Shown here in pieces: positions 35,205 through 46,254 of a stretch of DNA of 64,000 bases (its first letter is position 1; every line of letters starts with the position of its first letter). A model generated the notes under the pieces. It had not been told where the DNA came from and did not search any database. It was given only the letters and a program-made list of their open reading frames with translations. Source of the DNA: Gonatopus flavifemur (lineage: Eukaryota; Arthropoda; Insecta; Hymenoptera; Dryinidae); NCBI GenBank assembly GCA_018340375.1, contig JAFFJZ010000004.1:38290001-38354000 (forward strand), in the 5' to 3' direction. A program made the translations under genes and the position numbers.

Positions 35205-35373
35205 GAGAGCAGAGCTGCAGAATGGGCAGAATTGTTGAGGGGGATAGTACCCCTGCCATCGTTCATGTGCATACTCACATCTCCTATACATATACGTAAC
35301 TCATATACACGAGACGATAGTGGGGGTACACTTCCTCTCAACATTCTGCCCGTCTGGCAGCTCTGGTAGAGAG
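35205..35373. repeat. 169-bp hairpin
   Basis: GAGCTGCAGAATGGGCAG and AGGGGGATAGTACCCC on the left are answered by GGGGGTACACTTCCTC and CATTCTGCCCGTCTGGCAGCTC on the right, around a TACATATACG-type loop. It abuts the preceding MITE. Confidence 0.7.
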
Positions 35374-35474
35374 ATACAGTAAATCTACACTGTTGAAAGA
35401 GTTATTGAATTTAATATGAAATTTCTTATAGAATGTCATATTTTCCATATTGAATTTGATAATTGTTCTTAAAT

Positions 35475-36353
35475 TTAAGGGATTATATACAGTCAGGAGG
35501 CACAAAAAAGCGATTTTTCAAGAATTTGTCCTAAGAAGACAGTTAAGTTAATGAATGTGAAAGTTTGTGCACATATTATGGTAACTTTTGACTGTATTTT
35601 AACATTTTTCATTTGTGAAAATAATCATTTTGAGAGCGATTATAGATGATCTCCAGGAACGCCTCTCAAAAAAGGTGCCTTGCGGTGACCACGATATCTC
35701 GGGACTGGATTTTTTATAATAAAAAACCCGAACGGATTTCATTGAAGTAATGTATAATCTAGTGATTGGACGAAGGAATACGCGAAATAAGATTTTTTGA
35801 CAAAATGGCGGCTTCTCAAAGAAAAAACATCGATTTTTCACAAAATTTTTGCCTTAAATTGTTCATAAAAAAAGAAATATTCATCGGTAAGAAAAAACCT
35901 TCGATTAATCAATGAAAAATATACTTAAAAAGCTTATGTTAAAATTTGAGACTGATCGATTCAGCCGTTTCCGGGAAATCTTGGTCACCGACTTTCGAAC
36001 CACAGTTTTGAGAAAAATGCGTCCGAACCACAAGAAAATAGAAACATTTAATAAAGGTTTGTTGAGCATCAAATAAAACTATGGATATTTGAAGGTTCAT
36101 GACATGTTCATTCAATGTGAATTATTAAAACTCAACGTAGAATTCAGCTATTCGATTTTTGTTCTCTTAGAGAAAATTTGAAGCCCGTTCCACGTGGTAA
36201 ACAATTTTTTACGAATGTGCATGTAACTGCGAAAATATTTGTGGAATTGACGTGGAATTTCTCGTGTGTATACTTGAATATATGTACATTACAAAAGTGA
36301 AATGAAAAAAAAAATCTATATTTAAAAAATTCTAACTGTATGTAACCCCTTAA
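35475..36353. mobile_element. 0.87-kb TTAA-flanked element, best short copy of its family
   Basis: TTAA at 35475-35478 and 36350-36353 flank GGGATTATATACAGT ... ACTGTATGTAACCCC. Internal order matches the ends of the element at 10749-14478: GATCTCCAGGAACGCCTC, a TGACAAAATGGCG block, GACTGATCGATTCAGCCGTTT and ATATGTACATTAC near the right end. It has no open frame of interest; it is a non-autonomous copy. Confidence 0.8.
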
Positions 36354-36882
36354 CATTAGTGAATTTAACAAATATGTTATTCAAATTAAAAAAAAATTCT
36401 CAACATTGAGAAGAAAATCTTTGAAATTAAAAATTATATCATTGGATTTAATATTTTATTATGAAATTTAATGAACTGTTTATGAAAAAAATTTCATAAT
36501 ATGATTTATGAAGTTTTTTCATGTCTTTCCTAATAATGTAGGGTCTACGGAATGCCCTTAAGCAGATATTAAATAATTATCAAACAGAATGTGTAATAAA
36601 GAAGTCTAAGTATGATATTTGAAACAAAATATCAGAAAATTTTATTCAGTGGGCATTAATTGCAGTTTGGAATATTTTTCCCTGAGATTTCTGTATTATT
36701 CACAAATTTCCCTGAGAATTCCCTGAGTTTTCCAGAAAAATTTTTTTCCCTGAGAATTCCCTGATTTCCCTGATTTCCCGGTTCTGTCACCACCCTGAAT
36801 GACCATTTTTATCAGGGTGTAGTTATGCTATATGCATCATCATCTTGATGATAATTTCATTCATAACGTATATATACATATA

Positions 36883-36989
36883 GGATGCTTTCGATTGCAG
36901 GGATGCATAGCCCCTGGGGCTTTGAGAATTATTTCCCGTTGGCTAATTCATGGTCCCTGAAGCCAGGGGCTTTGCAATCGAAAGGATCC
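36883..36989. repeat. ~107-bp hairpin
   Basis: GGATGCTTTCGATTGCA and GCCCCTGGGGCTT on the left pair with AAGCCAGGGGCTTTGCAA and TCGAAAGGATCC on the right. Confidence 0.65.
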
Positions 36990-36999
36990 ATAATATTCC

Positions 37000-38700
37000 G
37001 AAACATCCTTCCTCTTAAATACTTAATTTTTCATTAGATATCCGTATTTTTAATTCTGTTCAATTTCAAATAATTCTTATCTTGAATATCAAAGATGATG
37101 AATATCTATTCTCACATCCCACACAGCGCCATAGTCTAAAAAGAATTCTCATTGAACTCATTGTGTTCTTCATGAATTCTTTAAGAATTCTTCTGAGACT
37201 GCAGTGCTATATGCGGGATATCTCTACTCTCACAGATCCTCATTCTTAAACATATATTGGAAGGATGAGAGGGATATGTTGTTGAATAAGATTGTTTTCC
37301 ATTCTCAATAATAAATATTTACAAATGAGGATCTGTGAGAGTGCAAATACGTGAAAATAAAGTCATTTGACTTTGATCCCAACCAGTATAAGTGATCAAT
37401 TCGAATTTAAAAAGACTTCCTAAAGACCTCTTGAATAGTTCCCGTTATGCTAATCAATATGTATTCATTATGAATATTTTGAATTCAAAATGAAAACGTC
37501 TTGAATGTTCGGTTTTTCATAAACTATTCGTATTTTTATTTTTGTTTATTTTCATAAAAGTCTGCTCTTCAACATCATATCTGATCATAAATATTTATCT
37601 CTACATATTCGTACTCTAACATGTCTTTATTGTTGAATGTGATATAACAAATCGTCATTTTTTAGTACATAGTAAAAGGAAAGAAATTGTTGTTGAATGA
37701 AATTTTCTTCCATTTCCGGCACATATTTGGGAATGCTGACCTGCAGAAGTGAAAATATGTGAAGATCAAAGTATTCAACGTTGATGGAATCAAAGAGTAG
37801 AATTCATCAAAAACAAACGGAATTGAAACTGAAGATAAAAGTTCGTAAGAATGGAAGTACAATTTAACTCGAATGAAACAACTGGAAGGTTCAAACTTTT
37901 GGGGAGAATGATTTAGAATCAATTGTATCTTCAGCTACATCAATCAGGTTGATTCTCATCCATTCGGAAACAATATCCGTAATTGTAATATCATTTTCAA
38001 TATATATAACACTCCGAAATATCCTTTCTCTCGAATACTCTATTTTCAATTCAACATTTTCCATTAGAGATCTGTATTCTCAATCATCTTAATTTTCAGA
38101 TAATTCTTTCCTGCATATCACTGTTGATAAATATCTATTTTGAAATAAGAAGAAAAATGGGCGGTTGAATAAGATTATTTTCCATTCGTAACACATATAT
38201 AAGAATAATGATCTGTCAATATCAAGGTATATGAAAATGAAGATATTTGATATTCATGATATTCATGTTGTCAAAGTTTGAACCGTTTACAGAAATGAAA
38301 CGAAAATTCAAACTTAGAAAATTTGATGAACCATCGTTATTTACCTTCTCGAATCAACTCCTTGGAAATCAAAACATCGCTCAAAGAATGTGTTGCAAGA
38401 TTTTGGGTTTTTAACAACTGAATATTTCGTTATTCGATGACCAATTCGTTTCAATAAACGATTCAAACTTCAACAACATCGATATTCAAGAATTAAAACA
38501 TTTGAGAACAAAGATGATGAAAAATAAAAATAAAAGTTTGTAAGAATAGAAATGTGATCGTGCTCGAATGGAACATCTGGAGGGATGAAACTTTGGAATA
38601 AAACATGTAGAATGAATTTTATCTCCAGCTATATCAGTCAGGTTGACCTGTAGTTATTCTACAACAATTTCTATAATCAGAATACTTTTGTATCTGCTCA
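37000..38700. repeat. Degenerate tandem array, ~500-bp units
   Basis: TTCCGAAACATCC..., a CATAAACTATTCG block and CTCCGAAATATCC... start related units near 37000, 37500 and 38005. Related pieces with GAAAATAAAAGTT(C/T)GTAAGAAT and CAGCTA(C/T)ATCA(A/G)TCAGGTTGA follow near 37835 and 38535. A small dyad with CTCACAGATCCTCATT lies at ~37230-37340. No gene is recognised. Confidence 0.55.
37118..37217. mobile_element. 100-bp hairpin MITE (CCCACACAGC type)
   Basis: CCCACACAGCGCCATAGTCT pairs imperfectly with AGACTGCAGTGCTATATGCGGG around an AAGAATTC-rich loop. It is a diverged relative of 55581-55689. Confidence 0.55.
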
Positions 38701-39716
38701 AATTTCCTTGATTTGATCCTAAACAGTCTACGTAATCATTCGTCAATTGGTCAGTCAAGTGCATCTGATGCAAAAATTTGTGTTATATCCACAGCGCTCC
38801 TGTCTTTCCTTCATTTTTTTTCAACGCTATGATCATGATGGTATACTGATGTATAGTACCTACATCTGCGTCCTTCTTGTTTTTTCTTCGTCTACCGGTG
38901 ATTCTATTGAAAGAATCTGATAGTAGTATACTCGACGCAAGGATCTGTTGTATATCCTCTGCACGAAGAGAATTAAATAGAAATGATTCCGATGTGAAAT
39001 TTCCAAAGGAGAATACATCGTAATGATTACGATGTTTCGTAGTACTGACTACCTCGAAAACAAGTGATGCCTACGTTTTATGCGATTTCTCGTGATAACA
39101 ACTCAATCAGTGGCATGTTTACATCGCAATGTTCATTATTTAATTCTCTCCGTGTGCGCTCCTGCCTTTCCTTCATTCTCCTATGACGCTGCATAATGGT
39201 GTTGATCATGATTGATTGATGATCGATCATGCTGGTATGTAATGTACAGATGTATGGTACACCTGTATCCTTCTTGCTTTTTCCTCTTCCACCAGTGATT
39301 CTACTGGGAGAATCTGATGGTAGTATACCTGATGCAATGACTTGTTGAAAATCCTTTATGCTCCTGTCTTTTCTTCATTTTCTTAAGACGCTACCTATTG
39401 ATATTGATCCTGCTGGTACATGATATACAGATGTATGATATATCTGGGGCATTCCATGCCAAATCGGACAGTTTTTACCCTGACCCCTTTTGATTTCGCG
39501 CAAATTTTGATACGTTATAGTACCTGGTCCAAAACTCATCTGTGCTGAGTTTCAGATTTCTTCATCCAAACAAAGAAAAGTTATGGATTTTTGAAAAAAA
39601 ACGGAGTTTTTCTTTCAAATGCTCATAACTCTGCGAAAAATGGATCAAATGGGGCGATTTTTGCCCGAATTTTTTTTTTAGATGGACTTCACGAAGAAAA
39701 ATACGAAATAGTACAT

Positions 39717-39844
39717 TGTGTAACAAGGGCGCAAAGTTGGTGATTCCCGCACGAGTGTGAAGCTTGTCGCCCGAGCGTAGCGAGCTACGCTCGGGCGACA
39801 AATCACGCGAGTGGGGGAATCACCAATGCGCATGAGTTACACAT
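39717..39844. repeat. GC-rich hairpin with 18-bp perfect core
   Basis: TTGTCGCCCGAGCGTAGC and GCTACGCTCGGGCGACAA are separated by only GA. Outer arms TGTGTAAC, GGTGATTCCC and their complements extend the structure to ~128 bp. Its GC content contrasts with everything around it. Confidence 0.85.
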
Positions 39845-39846
39845 AC

Positions 39847-40069
39847 TATTTTTCCTAACAAGCCACGCGAACTTCGGTTTTTCGAGCCTGTGTTGTGTGC
39901 GCAGAGTGAGTGATTCCTACACGGCAGTCGGACCAGTGCGGTAAAGTAACTTTACCGCACGCTCATTACTTTACCGCACTGGTCCGACTGCCGTGTAGGA
40001 ATCACTAATTTGACGCGCGCAACACAGGCTTTGGAAACCGAATTTTGCACACGCTGTTAGGAAAAAAAT
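39847..40069. repeat. GC-rich hairpin with perfect 41-bp arms
   Basis: Positions 39909-39949 and 39966-40006 are exact reverse complements (41 bp) around a 16-nt loop. GTGCGGTAAAG/CTTTACCGCAC occurs three times, so at least two alternative hairpins are possible. Outer arms (TTTTTCCTAACA...; CCTGTGTTG...) pair imperfectly. The GTGATTCC motif is shared with the hairpin at 39717-39844. Confidence 0.9.
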
Positions 40070-40729
40070 ATTCAAAATTATCTAGTATGAAATTTCTGAG
40101 TTTTTCGAAATAAAACATGACTTTTCCAAAGCTCGACATTTTTGATTTTCAATTATTCGTTTCAAAAAAACCTTTGATCAATTTTGCGTTGAATGCCGCA
40201 AGACCCGTGATAGGAAAATTTTTCTTTGTATTTTCTTTTCAATCAAAAACAAGTTTCTTTCCGTTTTTCCGCATTTTTGCTTTCTGATCATCATGAAATG
40301 AATGTGAACAATTCTATTCATGATATTCAACACACATGACATAAATTCAGCACATTCGAAAGATGTTCCATGAAGTTTCTCTGATAGAATTATGCTGTGT
40401 GCATCTGAATAAATGATTACACATACTAGATGATTATGTAACGATATGAAACTGTTGAAATCAAAACAAAGCCAATACACACATATTGGTTTATATTAAA
40501 TGATTTTGAATATTTTTTTCGTATTCTCCTTCGTGAAATCCATCTAAAAACAGAAAATTTGAGAAACAAATCGCCCCATTCGGTCTATTTTTCGCTAAGG
40601 GTAAAAACTGTACGATGTGGCATGAATTGCCCCATCTGCATCTTGCCTGTTTTTCCTTCATTCATCTGTAATTCTACTCGAAAAATCTAGGGATGCATTA
40701 TCAATTGAATTCAATTTGTAATCTGTAAT

Positions 40730-42290
40730 GCAAATTTATAGTAGAGATAGCAAACTAACAGATCTATGGTATATTCGTTTCATTTTGTTTCTTTCTATTC
40801 CCCCCGAAACACCACGCAAAGAATCTGATACCAGCATCGGATAGATCTGTGATATATCCACTGCGCTTTGGCCTTTTCTTCGTTCGACTATGAGGCCACC
40901 GAATGAGATTGATAGTGACGATAGCTAGCAAACAAATTTGTGATCTGTCTGCTTCATTTCTGCTTCGTCTCCAGCCACCTGTGATTTTACTCCAAGAAAC
41001 TGATGACCCCGGCATGTTGTAAGAATCTGTGGCATATCTACTGTGTTTTCGTCTTTGAAAGAAACGCTTTGATATACTTCAATGTGACTAAAGTAACTGG
41101 AGACCAGCTTAAACTTCTACCGTTGATCAAACTATTCACATCTCTTTGAGGTTTTGTCATGAACTTCACTTTCTAAAAACTTTTTATATTGCATTGGGGT
41201 TTTTTCATGAATTCCTCTTTCTGACTATGAATGATGATTCAGTTATCGATTCATCACATAATCTTCAATCATCCATTGCATGCCGTTCATTATCAATTAA
41301 ATCAACTTTGTAATCTGTAATTCATACATTCAATACAAAATTCCCACAAGACCGCCTGTGGAAATTGACAGTAGTGGTACACGACGTACAAGTCTATGGT
41401 ACATTTGTTTCTTTCTCGTGTTCTCTTATACACCTGTGATACTACTCAAGCAATCCGATAACAACTCTTGGTCAAGGAATTATCAGGCCAATGGAGAAAG
41501 ACGAAACGACGCAAATGTGCCATTCTATCTATACGTCGTCCACCACCTCGATCCATTTCATTTAGGTGATTTCATAGGCAATTTTGTATTGAATGAATGC
41601 ACTACAGATTATGAAGTGAATTCAATTGATAATGAATGGCATGGAATGGATGATCAAAGATTATGCAACGAATCAACAACTGAATCATCATCTATAATCA
41701 GGAAGTGGAATCCATCAAATATCAAATATAATCAGAATTTGGAACCATCCAAAAACCCCAATGCAGTATAAAAAGTTTTTAGAATGTGGAGCTCATGACA
41801 AAACCTCAATGAGATACAAGAAGTTTGAAAAATATTGAAGGTTGAGGTTGGTCTCCAGGCACTTTAGTTACATTGAAGTATATCAAATATTTTAAATCAA
41901 AACTATTAATTGAACAAAACGATTTTTCTAGAGGCAAAAGCACAGCAGATACACCACATATCTTGACGACATACGGGACTCATGAGTTTCTCGGAGTAAA
42001 ATCACAGGTGGATGGAGACAAAGCAGAAATCAAGCAGGCGGATCATAAATTCGTACGCTAGCGATTTAGCTAGACGATAGCTGTCACTATCAATTCCATT
42101 TGGTGGCCTCTTAGTCGAGGGAAGCAAAGGCAAGAGTGCAATGAATATATCACAGATCTATCCGATACTGTTATCAGATTCTTTGAATAGCATCACAGGT
42201 GGATGAGGATGAAACAAAATAAAGCAAACATACCATAGATCTGTATGTTAGCTACCCATACTATCAATTTCATTTATATTCAAGAATCCG
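40730..42290. repeat. Large inverted repeat, ~0.75-kb arms
   Basis: Left and right arms match in reverse complement over many blocks: GATAGTGACGATAGCTAGC (~40912) with GCTAGACGATAGCTGTCAC (~42070); ATATACTTCAATGTGACTAA (~41072) with TTAGTTACATTGAAGTATAT (~41865); CATTGCATGCCGTTCATTAT (~41274) with ATAATGAATGGCATGGAATG (~41633). The centre lies near 41470. Divergence and indels are evident, so it is old, yet the overall symmetry is retained. Confidence 0.8.
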
Positions 42291-42654
42291 ATAACAGCCT
42301 TTGTCAAAGCAACCTACTGAATCTTGTACAATGTTCTAGTTGAAGTCAATGCAGTAGGATGTAGTTGATGTTGTTGTTGTTGTTGTAGTCGATGTAGTTG
42401 ATTGATGTCTTATTCCTAATCAGATTTGGTTAGATTCAATGAACTGTTCCATTGGATAATACTCCTCATCAGAACTACAAAGACAATAAAATTATATTAA
42501 ACGCACCTTTTCTTACCAGACATCCCTTTATGGTTTTCTCTCTGAAGAAAGATGAAAAAGATTTGGAACAGTTATTTTAGAATAAGCTACATCTCCAGTC
42601 GCTTGAGTTGAGCTCAAGTATAGGTATTGTCGATCAGGGTATGCGAGGAGGACA

Positions 42655-43507
42655 ATGTTTCATTTATTCATTTCTCTCGGAGCAGGCTCAACATCATCTG
42701 TTTCATCATTTGCTCACGATTCTATTTGGTAAATAGTATAGATCAGTGGACTGCCCATCAATGGTATGGTATATCTACTATAATTTTACCTGTAAGGAAA
42801 TAGGCAATGAACTTGAATAATTCTCAAGCAAGCTCGGTATAATCTTCTCCATCATTTGTCTACGATCCTAATTGGAGAAATTGACAGTAGCTGGCTGTCC
42901 GTCAGGAGTTAGGAGTTATGATATATCCGTTATGTTTTGGCCTGTAGAAAGATTGCGAATTAATTTGAATCATTCCCCTTGAACATACTCTGTATGATTC
43001 ATTTGATTCATTTCTCTCGGAGCAGGCTCAACATCATCTGTTTCTTCATTTGCTCACGATTCTATTTGGTAAATAGTATAGATCAGTGGACTGCCCATCA
43101 ATGGTATGGTATATCCACTATAATCTTACCTGTAAGGAAATAGGCAATGAACTTATGATATATCCGTTATGATATATCCGTTATGTTTTGGCCTGTAGAA
43201 AGATTGCGAATTAATTTGAATCATTCCCCTTGAACATACTCTGTATGATTCATTTGATTCATTTCTCTCGGAGCAGGCTCAACATCATCTGTTTCTTCAT
43301 TTGCTCACGATTCTATTTGGTAAATAGTATAGATCAGTGGACTGCCCATCAATGGTATGGTATATCCACTATAATCTTACCTGTAAGGAAATAGGCAATG
43401 AACTTATGATATATCCGTTATGATATATCCGTTATGTTTTGGCCTGTAGAAAGATTGCGAATTAATTTGAATCATTCCCCTTGAACATACTCTGTATGAT
43501 TCATTTG
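42655..43507. repeat. 246-bp tandem array
   Basis: CATTTGATTCATTTCTCTCGG begins at about 43005 and 43251, and the two units are nearly identical across 246 bp, including GGACTGCCCATCAATGGTAT and TGATATATCCGTTATG (itself duplicated). A third, more diverged unit starts at about 42661. The near identity points to recent duplication or homogenisation. Confidence 0.9.
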
Positions 43508-43514
43508 ATCATCT

Positions 43515-43801
43515 CCCAACGACTCAACAATTCGAAGTATATTCTATGCACATTCCAATGAGACCGTTTTATAGATACTATGCATCGAACGTATGTAATC
43601 GAATATACGATGGTACGTCAATCGAACGTCGATTGAATGAATATCGTACATTCCGAATGTACTATGTACGTACTAAGTATATTTAAAACAGTCTCAGTCG
43701 AATATTCTATGAACGTTCACTATATGTTCTTCATATCTCATTCGTACATTCTATGAACGTTTCTATTTCGTATATACTTTGAACTTCTGTTGCTGCTTGG
43801 G
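43515..43801. mobile_element. Foldback MITE (CCCAA-type ends)
   Basis: CCCAACGACTCAACAATTCGAAGTATAT-type left arm (first 20: CCCAACGACTCAACAATTCG) pairs imperfectly with TATACTTTGAACTTCTGTTG and CTGCTTGGG at the right. The interior is rich in GAACGTT, TACGTA and ATTCGAT motifs. Non-coding. Confidence 0.5.
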
Positions 43802-43909
43802 TAGTAGGAGGATAGGACAGTAGCGGACTGTCCGTGGAGGGGTGATGATATAACCGATATGCTTTCGCCTCAGAAGTCATTTATAAATTCGAATTATTTT
43901 CCTTATATA

Positions 43910-45221
43910 CGAGGTGTGTTCAGAAAGTAAGGTGACTTTTCAAATTTCGCGGGAAACGTACTTTCGATTATTGATTTTTTTGTTTTGTTATGTTGGCACA
44001 CTCTTCCCGAACATCTGTATCAAGTTTCAAGTGTATAGCATTTTTTGTTTGGTTGTGAGAGGCGTCAAGGTTATAAGTGTTTTGCGTGCTCGGCGATTTC
44101 TTGCTATCGAAAAATATGGATCAAAGGATTTGCATCAAATTTTGTGTAAAAAATAAAATAAAGTGCTCCGAAACACCTAAAATGTTGACAGTAGCATACG
44201 GTGAAACTGTTCTGAGTAAAAAAAATGTTCACAAGTGGTACAAACTCTTCCAAGATGGCCGGGAAGATGCCAATGACGAGCCTCGCTCTGGACGCCCAAG
44301 CACGTCAACAACTGATGAAAACGTTCAAGCAGTGAAGAAAATTGTTTTGGAAAATCGTCGAATCACTATCAGAGAAGTTGCTGAGGATGTTGGTTTATCG
44401 CTTAGCTCGTGCCATGAAATTTTTTCTAACGTTTTGGGCATGAGACGTGTGTCAGCGAAGTTTGTTCCGAAATTGCTAAATTTTGACCAAAAGAACCGTC
44501 GCATGAGCATCGCTCAAGAACTGTTGAATGACGTCAACGACGACCCAGATTTACTCAAAAGGGTCATAACTGGTGACGAATCATGGGTATATGGTTATGA
44601 TGTCGAAACCAAAGTCCAATCGTCCCAATGGAAGACCCCAGATGAGTCAAGACCGAAAAAAGCACGCCAAGTTCGATCAAATGTCAAAGTTTTGCTCACT
44701 GTTTTCTTCTATTACCATGGCGTGGTGCATCAGGAGTTCTTACCATATGGTCGTACGGTCAATAAACAGTATTATCTTGAAGTGATGCACCGTTTGCGAG
44801 AAACAATACGAAGAAAACGTCCAGAATTGTGGAAAAATAATTCATGGCTTTTGCATCACGATAATGCCCCTGCTCACTCATCTTTGCTTGTGAGAGATTT
44901 TTTGGCCAAAAACAACACCACAATCATGCCTCAGCCACCATATTCACCCCATGTGACTTTTTCTTGTTCCCAAAACTAAAGAGACCTATGAAAGGACGGA
45001 GATTTGCAACGATTGAAGAGATAAAGACTGCATCGCTGGAAGAACTCAAGGCTATACCGAAAAGTGCTTATGAGAAGTGCTTTGAGAATTGGAAAAACCG
45101 TTGGCATAAGTGTATTGTATCTGAGGGGGATTACTTTGAAGGGGACAACATAAATATTGATAAATAAATAAATATTTTTTCCTAAAAATACAAAGTCACC
45201 TTACTTTTTGAACACACCTCG
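43910..45221 (+). mobile_element. mariner element, full length (1312 bp)
   Basis: TA (43908-43909), CGAGGTGTGTTCAGAAAGTA ... CTTTTTGAACACACCTCG, TA (45222-45223). Length and ends are those of a complete mariner. It inserted into the satellite domain, whose motifs resume beyond 45230. It is nearly identical to the copy at 56295-57598. Confidence 0.95.
44116..45167 (+). pseudogene. mariner transposase with lesion at the third catalytic Asp
   Basis: The ATG at 44116 (MDQRICIKFC) starts a frame of 287 codons; the family norm is about 345. It has the helix-turn-helix DNA-binding region with RSGRPSTSTT near residue 60, the first catalytic Asp in TGDESW (D154) and the second in HHDNAPAH (D249). The third Asp should follow about 35 residues later in the YSPDLAPCDF-type motif, but a deletion of about 10 bp directly after YSP shifts the frame and the protein stops soon after. 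The normal C-terminus is still legible in another frame (FPKLKRPMKG ... NWKNRWHKCIVSEGDYFEG) to the stop at 45167. The rest of the frame is well preserved. The start is chosen by family length and the upstream TIR. Confidence 0.92.
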
Positions 45222-46254
45222 TACCTTGTATGATTTTCTATTTGTCTCTGGTTCCGGTTAGAGTAACCAACAGTAGCAAACTGTCTGTCAGGTATTATGG
45301 TATATCTGATTTGCTCTTGCCTGTAAAGTAATCATGCATTTTATGAATGATCCATCATACTGAGCTCACCTGTGTATTTTCCAATTTTCTGAATGTAGCA
45401 AATAGATTTATTCATACCTTTCTTGAACTTCTTCTGTTTTTTTCACGAATAACTTCTTCATCATTTATTCATTCATTCATTCATGAATTTTTTCAAAGTA
45501 ATATATGAAAGTATATATAATTCCAAGGTACTTGTTTGTGTTTGATTGTTGTTCTGAATAACCTTTGGTAACCTGCAATGTAGTAACCTGTAATCCATTC
45601 ATTTTTTAATTATTCTTTTGATATTATAATACCCTATCAACACATCACCACATTGACAGGTTATATTTGTTTACGTATTCACAATATATATACTCTCTCA
45701 GAAAAAAAATTCATCCACCAATCATTGCACAGGTTACAAAAGAATAACAAACCATTTGAACAATATTGGACGCACCTTATTATACGTTATTATATTATAC
45801 ATACTAATGAAAAAATGATCCACTATTGGACATTCGAAGAGAGAAAGACAGAAAAAATGATCTACTATTGGGCGTTTGAAGAACGAAAAGAACAGACAGA
45901 ATAAATCTTTATAGCATTGGAAATCGCCTCAAGGATCACAGGTTTTCGTGTTGAGAAGAAACCGAGGAATCAGAAATCCCGAAAAGATGTTTTGATCGAA
46001 TAAAAAATTGAAACGTTTATATTTCGGTATCGGATGAACTGATCGTAGTGTTCGTAGTGTGTCTAATCGAAAGTGTATAATCGTATTATATCATGGGAGT
46101 GTAGTTATTTTTTCGTGACATACAATATGTTTCGAGTTATTGTGCGTTGAAAATTTTTTCAGGAGGTTAAATCTCGGTTGAGGAGTATAGATACACGGTA
46201 GCGTACGACTACTGCTCTCTTTACTTATATATAAAAAATACTTATACATTATTA
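45222..46254. other. Intergenic with a (TTCA)n run
   Basis: Residual satellite motifs to ~45340, then a CATTCATTCATTCATTCAT run at ~45466-45485. The open stretch 45653-45904 has no recognisable motif. No gene is accepted. Confidence 0.4.

Larger units (their letters stand above)
33514..36797. mobile_element. 3.28-kb DNA element (CAGGGTGGTGACAGAA ends) with nested insertions
   Basis: CAGGGTGGTGACAGAA begins the element and TTCTGTCACCACCCTG ends it, a perfect 16-bp inverted repeat. AATGA flanks both sides (33509-33513 and 36798-36802), a 5-bp target duplication. Both ends carry subterminal repeats of TTCCCTGAGAATTCCCTGA type in opposite orientation. No transposase is recognised inside. Four other elements sit within it (34543-34782, 34980-35202, 35205-35373, 35475-36353), so much of its length is later insertion. 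The superfamily is uncertain from the 5-bp duplication alone. Confidence 0.85.
39447..40633. mobile_element. 1.19-kb foldback element (GGGCATTCCATGCC ends)
   Basis: The left end reads GGGCATTCCATGCCAAATC and CAGTTTTTACCC; the right end reads GGGTAAAAACTG and GATGTGGCATGAATTGCCCC. ATCT(G) lies on each side (39442-39446 and 40634-40638), giving a 4- or 5-bp target duplication. The next inner blocks (AAATGGGGCGATTTTTGCCC; ATGGACTTCACGAAG) are mirrored on the right (CAAATCGCCCCATT; CTTCGTGAAATCCAT). Two GC-rich hairpins lie inside. Confidence 0.8.
38780..43507. repeat. Complex satellite domain with units in both orientations
   Basis: Variants of TATATCCACAGCGCTCCTGTC, GTGATTCTACT...GAATCTGAT and GGTATATCCACTATAATCTT recur throughout in both orientations. 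The domain contains the foldback element at 39447-40633, the large inverted repeat at 40730-42290 and the 246-bp array at 42655-43507; traces continue past the mariner to ~45340 (GGTATATCTGATTTGCTCTT). A GTTGTTGTTGTTGTTG run lies at ~42370. Open frames such as 41358-41771 fall within the symmetric sequence and are not accepted as genes. Confidence 0.65.

Noticed and set aside
41358..41771. 137-codon open frame
   Set aside because: It lies across the centre of the large inverted repeat and has no recognisable motif; repeat structure explains it.
42640..43510. CRISPR-like array
   Set aside because: Units are 246 bp and directly abutting, with no short repeat/unique spacer pattern; this is a eukaryotic satellite.
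44325..44510. Minus-strand frame inside the mariner
   Set aside because: Shadow of the plus-strand transposase; the same antisense frame appears in the other copy for the same reason.
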